From: Arthrobacter sp. S39
Lineage (GTDB): Bacteria > Actinomycetota > Actinomycetes > Actinomycetales > Micrococcaceae
Direction: 5' to 3'
NCBI RefSeq assembly: GCF_004320525.1
Contig: NZ_SIHX01000006.1
Coordinates: 1-64,000 of the forward strand
DNA: 64,000 nucleotides
This document shows positions 59,436 through 64,000 of this stretch, in pieces. The notes below the pieces were generated by a model. It did not search any database, was not told the origin of the DNA, and was given only the letters and a program-made list of their open reading frames with translations. The position numbers were made by a program, and so were the translations under genes. Numbering within the stretch: the first letter of the stretch is position 1; each line of letters opens with the position of its first letter.

Positions 59436-60332
59436 ATGACCACGCAAGAAGCTCAAGCCACTCAACACCCGGAAGCAGCGCACAAGCGCCGCCTGAAAGC
59501 CCCAGGGCAACGGAACTTCAGCAAGCCCGTCCGTTTCATCATGCTCGGAGCACTGGTCCTCTTCTCGGGCTTCCCGCTCTACTGGATGCTGAACACGGCC
59601 CTCAGCCAGGACTCAGAACTCTACGGTCAGGCCCAAGGTTGGTGGCCCCACTGGGAACGGCTCGCAGACTTCGGCGACGTCATTGGCAACGTACCGATCT
59701 TCAAGTGGCTGACCAACTCGGTGGTCATCGCCGGCGGAACCACCCTCCTCTCACTGGTCTTCGCGGTGCTGGCCGGCTACGCGCTGTCCCGCTTCAAGTT
59801 CCACGGCAAAGGGGCCGCAGGGTTCCTGCTCTTCGCAACCCAGATGCTCCCGGAGGCGCTGCTTGTCGTTCCGATTTACGCGCTTTTCGCATCCCTGGGT
59901 CTGCTGAACGGGATGGGCGGGCTGATCCTCGCCAACGTTGCGTTCACCATGCCCGTCAGTGTCTGGATCATCAAGGGAGCCATCGACGCCATCCCGTATG
60001 AGATCGAAGAGGCAGCCTCCGTGGATGGGTGCCCGAGGGTCACCATCCTGTCGCTGGTCCTCACCCCGCTGATTCTCCCCAGCGTCGCAGCCGCTGCCGT
60101 CATCAACTTCTTCGACGGCTGGAACGAGTTCCTCCTCGCCAAGACCTTCATCGCTGAACGGGATCTCTGGCCCGCGTCCGTTGGCCTGGCGTCCTTCGTC
60201 GGCCAGTACCTGACGTCGCTGAACTCGGTCATGGCGGCCGCCCTGCTGTTCACTCTGCCGGCGCTGGTGTTCTTCCTCCTCGTCCAACGCCGCATCGTCT
60301 CAGGCCTCACGGCCGGCTCAGTCAAAGGTTGA
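59436..60332 (+). CDS. ABC importer permease, MalG/UgpE type
   Basis: A 298-residue membrane protein with a basic N-terminal tail, six predicted helices and the EAA loop EEAASVDGCPRVTILSLV. The start is three bases after the upstream stop. Its last codons (SGLTAGSVKG) are the usual MalG ending that inserts into the channel. Confidence 0.9.
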   Translation: MTTQEAQATQHPEAAHKRRLKAPGQRNFSKPVRFIMLGALVLFSGFPLYWMLNTALSQDSELYGQAQGWWPHWERLADFGDVIGNVPIFKWLTNSVVIAGGTTLLSLVFAVLAGYALSRFKFHGKGAAGFLLFATQMLPEALLVVPIYALFASLGLLNGMGGLILANVAFTMPVSVWIIKGAIDAIPYEIEEAASVDGCPRVTILSLVLTPLILPSVAAAAVINFFDGWNEFLLAKTFIAERDLWPASVGLASFVGQYLTSLNSVMAAALLFTLPALVFFLLVQRRIVSGLTAGSVKG

Positions 60333-60334
60333 TC

Positions 60335-61528
60335 ATGGCAACGCTCTCACTACGAAACATCAGCAAACGCTTCGGGGACACCAAGGTCATCCACGACTTC
60401 AGTGCCGACGTCGACAATGGCGAGTTCCTGGTCCTGCTCGGTGCGTCCGGCTCCGGAAAATCGACCCTCCTGCGGATCATCGCCGGACTGACCGACCCGA
60501 GCTCCGGCGACGTCATCTTCGACAACCTCCGGGTCAACCGCCAAAGCCCGCGGGAACGCGGCATTGCGTTCGTCTTCCAGTCCTACGCGCTCTACCCCCA
60601 CCTCACCGTCCGCGAAAACATCGCCTTCCCTTTGGTGCTGGACAAGTTCAAGGGTTGGCACCACATCCCGGGAATCAGCGCCGTGGCCCGCCGATTCTTC
60701 GGCGCGAACAAGGACATCCAGGCGAAAGTCGACGAAGTCATCTCCATGCTCGATCTGGATGCCTATGCCAAGCGCAAGCCTGGCGGGCTTTCCGGCGGCC
60801 AGCGGCAGCGGGTCGCACTCGCTCGGGCCCTGATCCGCAACCCATCCATGTTCCTGTTGGACGAGCCACTGTCCAACCTCGACGCCAAACTCCGCGCCGA
60901 ACTCCGCGGCGAAATCGTCCGCCTCCACCGTTCGATCGGCAAAACCTTCGTCTACGTCACCCACGACCAGGTCGAAGCTATGACCATGGCGACCCAGATA
61001 GTCATCCTGCACAACGGCGTGGTCCAGCAGCACGCGACGCCCCAAAAGATCTACAACCGCCCCGCCAACACCTACGTCGCCCGATTCATCGGGAGCCCGC
61101 CCATGAACCTCCTCAACGCGGTGGTAAAAGACGGAACACCGTCCATTGGCGTCCTGCGGCTTGAGGCGTACGACGGCGGCCGGCCAGAGAGCGGGCAGCT
61201 CACCGTAGGCCTACGGCCGGAACACCTGACCGTATCCGCGGACGCCACCGGCACGGGCCTGCCCGGCACCGTGCGGCGAGTCGAGGACCTCGGCGCCGAC
61301 ACACTCATCGGTGTACAGCCCGACGCGGCCTTGGAGCTCAAACTCTGGGAACTCAACCAGGACGAGCTCATCTGGATCCGTCAGGAAGGCCAGACCAGGC
61401 TCTTCGCCGGCGACCCCTGCACTGTTGAAGTCGACACCAGGCTCGCCAGCTACTTCGACAGCGAGACAGGCCTGAACCTGGCGCCTGCGGACAGCTCAGC
61501 CACCGGAAAGCTCGTGTCCTTCAGCTGA
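60335..61528 (+). CDS. Sugar ABC importer ATPase, MsmK/UgpC/MalK type
   Basis: A 397-residue ATPase with Walker A GASGSGKST, a Q-loop FQSYALYPHLTV, signature LSGGQRQRVALARAL, Walker B FLLDEPLSNLD and switch His in YVTHDQVEAM. The C-terminal regulatory TOBE domain is present (from about residue 245). An extra segment of about 15-20 residues follows the Q-loop (GWHHIPGISAVARRFFG), which is unusual for MalK proteins. It is the only ATPase of this type in the window, so it could also serve the three ATPase-less sugar importers. The ATG at 60335 follows AAAGG. Confidence 0.9.
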   Translation: MATLSLRNISKRFGDTKVIHDFSADVDNGEFLVLLGASGSGKSTLLRIIAGLTDPSSGDVIFDNLRVNRQSPRERGIAFVFQSYALYPHLTVRENIAFPLVLDKFKGWHHIPGISAVARRFFGANKDIQAKVDEVISMLDLDAYAKRKPGGLSGGQRQRVALARALIRNPSMFLLDEPLSNLDAKLRAELRGEIVRLHRSIGKTFVYVTHDQVEAMTMATQIVILHNGVVQQHATPQKIYNRPANTYVARFIGSPPMNLLNAVVKDGTPSIGVLRLEAYDGGRPESGQLTVGLRPEHLTVSADATGTGLPGTVRRVEDLGADTLIGVQPDAALELKLWELNQDELIWIRQEGQTRLFAGDPCTVEVDTRLASYFDSETGLNLAPADSSATGKLVSFS

Positions 61529-61662
61529 CCGGACCCGGACAGCAGCCAAACCACACCGAAGGATGCCGCGGACCGGCGGAATCCCGCCAACGGTCCGCGC
61601 CGCCGTCGGACATCCTTCACTCAGCCGCGGCAGATGCCGGCCGCCCACCCAGGAGAAACCAC

Positions 61663-61974
61663 ATGTCCATTGTTGTTACCGCCGCATTCACGCCCCGCGA
61701 AGGAACATTCGACCAGGTCGTCGCAGCGCTCTCACCCGCCATAGCAGAGGTCCACGAGGAACCCGGGTGCCAGCTGTACGCCATCCACGAAGCCCCCAAC
61801 GGCCAGATCCTCATGATCGAGAAATGGGAATCCGCGGAACTCCTCGACGCCCACGGCGACGGCGACCCGGTCAAACGCCTCAACGCCTCGTTGGAAGGGC
61901 TCCTGGCGGAGCCGGTAGAGGTCACCCGCCTCGCGCCAATCCCTGCCGGAACAGCACACCAAGGGGCTCTCTAG
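61663..61974 (+). CDS. Antibiotic-biosynthesis-monooxygenase (ABM) domain protein
   Basis: A 103-residue single-domain protein of the ABM/YgiN dimeric alpha-beta barrel: VVTAAFTPREGTFDQVV, EEPGCQLYAIHEAP, and LMIEKWESAELLDAH with the usual Trp-Glu. Such proteins are small monooxygenases or ligand-binding isomerase-like partners in sugar pathways. The ATG at 61663 follows AGGAGAAACC. It overlaps the gluconokinase start (TAGTG). The 61529-61662 gap shows only GC-rich sequence. Confidence 0.82.
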   Translation: MSIVVTAAFTPREGTFDQVVAALSPAIAEVHEEPGCQLYAIHEAPNGQILMIEKWESAELLDAHGDGDPVKRLNASLEGLLAEPVEVTRLAPIPAGTAHQGAL

Positions 61975-62585
61975 TGCACCATCCGGTAGTAGTAATGGGA
62001 GTGTCCGGCGCAGGAAAAACTGCGGTCGGCACCGTTCTCGCGGACCGTCTTGGAGCGACTTTCACTGACGCGGATTCCCTGCACCCGACAGCCAACGTCA
62101 AGAAAATGGCAGAAGGCATCCCCCTGATCGACGCCGACAGATGGCCTTGGCTCCAGCTCGTCGGCGCCGAACTCTCAGCCAAACACGAGCAAGGGATTGT
62201 CGTCGCCTGTTCAGCCCTCAAACGCGCCTACAGAGACGCGATCCGCACGGCTGCACCCACGACGACGTTCATCCTGCTAAGCGTTGACACGCCCGTGCTG
62301 GCAGAACGGCTGGTTCAAAGGCCCGGTCATTTTATGCCCGCGTCCCTGCTCGCTTCACAACTCGAAACCCTCGAGCTCCTTGACGCAGACGAAGCAGGAA
62401 TTGTCCTCACATCCGAGGGAGGAATCGAAGCAACCACCGACCGGATCCTGGCAACCCTGCAACTCCATGAGGGAACCGCCGCGGACGGTCCCGTTAGGCA
62501 AGAAAGGTGGTCTGCGCAGGTGCCTGCGGCCGGCTACGCGGGCGCCAACGCCCTGACGGAGTCCCGTTCCACGGTGGGGCAGTAG
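61974..62585 (+). CDS. Gluconokinase-like P-loop carbohydrate kinase (second copy)
   Basis: A 203-residue kinase with Walker A GVSGAGKTAVG, TFTDADSLHPTANVKKMAEG and VACSALKRAYRDAIR. It is about 45-50 percent identical by eye to gntK at 36174. The DADSLHP variant and a 30-residue extra C terminus set it apart. The GTG at 61974 overlaps the ABM stop. It may phosphorylate gluconate or a related sugar acid from this operon's importer. Its last 52 bp overlap the 3' end of the convergent LacI gene. Confidence 0.85.
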   Translation: MHHPVVVMGVSGAGKTAVGTVLADRLGATFTDADSLHPTANVKKMAEGIPLIDADRWPWLQLVGAELSAKHEQGIVVACSALKRAYRDAIRTAAPTTTFILLSVDTPVLAERLVQRPGHFMPASLLASQLETLELLDADEAGIVLTSEGGIEATTDRILATLQLHEGTAADGPVRQERWSAQVPAAGYAGANALTESRSTVGQ

Positions 62586-63610
62586 ATTTTGTCGGGGCCG
62601 CCGTCCTGCGCTTCGTCGAGGCCCAGCAGCATCCTCACTCCCGCCGCGCCGAGTTCGTAGTGGGGGAGCGACACAGTCGAGAGCGGAGGCCGCAAGTGGG
62701 CGGCGATCACTTCCTGGTTGTCGAATCCCACCACTGCCATGTCGTCAGGGATTGAGAGTCCGTGTTCGCGCAGCCCGTCGTACAGTCCCATCGCCATCCG
62801 GTCGTTGTAGCAATACACCGCCGTGACGCCGAGTTTAAGGAGCACCTCGGTCGCTCCGAACCCGCCTTCCTGGTCCGGATAAGCCTCAAGGACCAGGCCG
62901 TCGTCGAACGGGATGCCTTCAGCTTCCAGCGCTTCCCTGTAGCCCTGGAGCCGTCCGTCCTTCGCCGGGGCGGGGATGGTGGCGTTGATGAAGGCAATCC
63001 GGCGGTGGCCGTGCTTCAGCAGGATCTCGGTGGCTGAGCGGCCGCCCTGGACTTCGTCCGGGACCACGGCCCGGGCACCGGGTTCTTCGGCAAAACAGTT
63101 GACCAGGACAAAGTCGGATTCCCGGAGCGAGTCCGGAACGTCCGTGGCGCGGTGGAACCAGGTCGAGTACAGGATGCCGCGGACTTTGTATTCGAGCATC
63201 ATGGCGATGGCGTCCCGCTCAAGCTCGCGGTTGCCTTCGGTGTTCGCGATGAGGAGCGCGTAGCCATGTTTCCAGGCTTCGTCCTGGGCGCCGTGGATGA
63301 TCTGGCCGGCGAACGGGGTGGTGGCGATCGCGTCGGCGACCAGTCCGATGAACCGGGAGCTGCCGCTGACCAGGGTTTGGGCCATGGCGTTGGGCCGGTA
63401 GCCCAGATCCTGGATCGCGTCGTGGACCCGCTTGCGGGTCTCGTCGGAAATCCGGGCTGCCTTTTTGTTATTCACCACCAGGGAAACGGTGGCGGTGGAG
63501 ACGCCTGCGGCTTCTGCTACCTGACGCAGGGTAACGGGCTGGGCGCGCCGGCTCTGCTGCAAGGGGGCAGCCGCCGATGGCGTACCCGAACTATTCTCCT
63601 GCGAATCCAT
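62534..63610 (-). CDS. LacI family transcriptional regulator
   Basis: A 358-residue LacI/GalR protein with a Ser/Gln-rich N-terminal extension of about 35 residues, helix-turn-helix TLRQVAEAAGVSTATVSLV, hinge YRPNAMAQTLV and effector domain. The ATG at 63610 follows AAGGAGG. It lies 29 bp after the MalG permease gene on the same strand, so it is probably the last gene of an importer operon whose start is outside the window. Its 3' end overlaps the gluconokinase gene. Confidence 0.9.
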   Translation of the reverse strand: MDSQENSSGTPSAAAPLQQSRRAQPVTLRQVAEAAGVSTATVSLVVNNKKAARISDETRKRVHDAIQDLGYRPNAMAQTLVSGSSRFIGLVADAIATTPFAGQIIHGAQDEAWKHGYALLIANTEGNRELERDAIAMMLEYKVRGILYSTWFHRATDVPDSLRESDFVLVNCFAEEPGARAVVPDEVQGGRSATEILLKHGHRRIAFINATIPAPAKDGRLQGYREALEAEGIPFDDGLVLEAYPDQEGGFGATEVLLKLGVTAVYCYNDRMAMGLYDGLREHGLSIPDDMAVVGFDNQEVIAAHLRPPLSTVSLPHYELGAAGVRMLLGLDEAQDGGPDKIYCPTVERDSVRALAPA

Positions 63611-63639
63611 CTGCCCTCCTTCAGGAGTATATCGGCCTG

Positions 63640-64000
63640 TCATCCCTTGCTCGCCCCGCTTTCCAGGCCCTGGATCATTGCCTTGTTGAGCACCAGGAAG
63701 ACCAGGAGCAGGGGTGTGATGGTGACGCAGACGGCGGCGAAAGTGGCAGTCCAGTCCGTTTTTCCCATCGCGCCGATGTAGTTCTGCAGACCCAGCGGGA
63801 TGGTCTTCAGTTCCTCGGAGAGGACGAAGGTGTTGGCGAAGATGAAGTCGTTCCAGATGAAGATGCTGTTGACCAGCACCACTGTCACCACTGTGTTCAC
63901 CGACAGCGGCAGGGTGATGAGTCCGAAGATCCGGTAAGGCCCTGCCCCGTCCAGTGATGCCGCCTCGTAGGTTTCGCGGGGGATGTACTCGAAGAATGAC
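63640..64000 (-). CDS. ABC sugar importer permease, MalG type (partial, runs off window)
   Basis: The minus-strand frame is open from the last base to a stop at 63640, about 120 residues. The EAA loop YEAASLDGAGPYRIF lies near the window edge and the protein ends with QGLESGASKG, a MalG-type end. It represents a fifth sugar importer, followed by its LacI gene. The N-terminal helices are missing beyond the window. Confidence 0.85.
   Translation of the reverse strand, partial: SFFEYIPRETYEAASLDGAGPYRIFGLITLPLSVNTVVTVVLVNSIFIWNDFIFANTFVLSEELKTIPLGLQNYIGAMGKTDWTATFAAVCVTITPLLLVFLVLNKAMIQGLESGASKG

Noticed and set aside
1..64000. tRNA, rRNA, insertion sequences, prophage or toxin-antitoxin genes
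   Set aside because: No CCA-ended cloverleaf, transposase, integrase or phage motifs were recognised by eye; composition appears uniform. A tRNA or RNA-family scan would settle this.

Overview
The window looks like a chromosomal stretch of a high-GC actinobacterium of the Micrococcaceae (Arthrobacter or Pseudarthrobacter type). This rests on uniformly G/C-rich third codon positions, Shine-Dalgarno sites of the AAGGAG/GGAGG type, frequent GTG and TTG starts, and gene content dominated by LacI-controlled sugar ABC importers. No rRNA, tRNA, insertion sequence, phage gene or CRISPR array was found. The genus is an inference.

Layout. (1) 1-3.6 kb: the tail of an amino-acid permease, a ThDP-dependent enzyme, a membrane protein, and a TetR regulator divergent from it. 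(2) 3.6-20.5 kb: a candidate locus for plant type II (arabino)galactan. It has a 1434-residue secreted enzyme joining a GH30 (endo-beta-1,6-galactanase-like) and a GH43 (exo-beta-1,3-galactanase-like) domain, two sugar ABC importers lacking ATPases, a LacI regulator, a cytoplasmic GH35 beta-galactosidase, GalM and GalE, and two small proteins. Three promoter regions each carry two copies of one LacI-type operator related to ATGTTTACGTAAACAT. (3) 20.5-22.5 kb: a DHA2-type MFS exporter divergent from a MarR regulator around a palindrome. (4) 22.5-30.4 kb: a LacI-controlled raffinose/melibiose/sucrose-type operon (binding protein, two permeases, GH32-like beta-fructosidase, GH36 alpha-galactosidase). 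(5) 30.4-34.8 kb: a TetR-controlled group of a quinone-oxidoreductase-like enzyme, a frameshifted alpha/beta hydrolase, an EthD-like protein and an SDR. The same 29-bp operator lies at both control points.

(6) 35-53.3 kb: a regulon tied together by one promoter/operator design: TTGAC(G/T), 17 bp, then GAAACT embedded in a TGAGAA/TTCTCA palindrome. It joins gluconokinase, a peptide-type ABC importer with a permease-ATPase fusion, an RraA-like protein, an MHS-type symporter, a divergent LamB/YcsF-KipI-KipA trio, an SDR, an aminotransferase, two tandem TetR paralogues (the best candidates for its regulators), and the idnO/idnD pair. IdnD, IdnO and gluconokinase would together take L-idonate through 5-ketogluconate and gluconate to 6-phosphogluconate. 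(7) 53.3-62.6 kb: a LacI-controlled system with a 3-hydroxyisobutyrate-dehydrogenase-like enzyme, a SAF-domain oxidoreductase, a complete sugar ABC importer (the only MsmK/UgpC-type ATPase in the window), an ABM-domain protein and a second gluconokinase, probably for an unidentified sugar acid or polyol. (8) 62.5-64 kb: a further LacI gene and the end of another sugar permease gene that runs off the window.

The strongest candidates for something undescribed are the bifunctional galactanase with its paired-operator regulon, the TGAGAA/TTCTCA regulon with its diverged 5-oxoprolinase-like trio, and the SAF-oxidoreductase sugar-acid system. All assignments come from reading the sequence; no database search or structural prediction was run.
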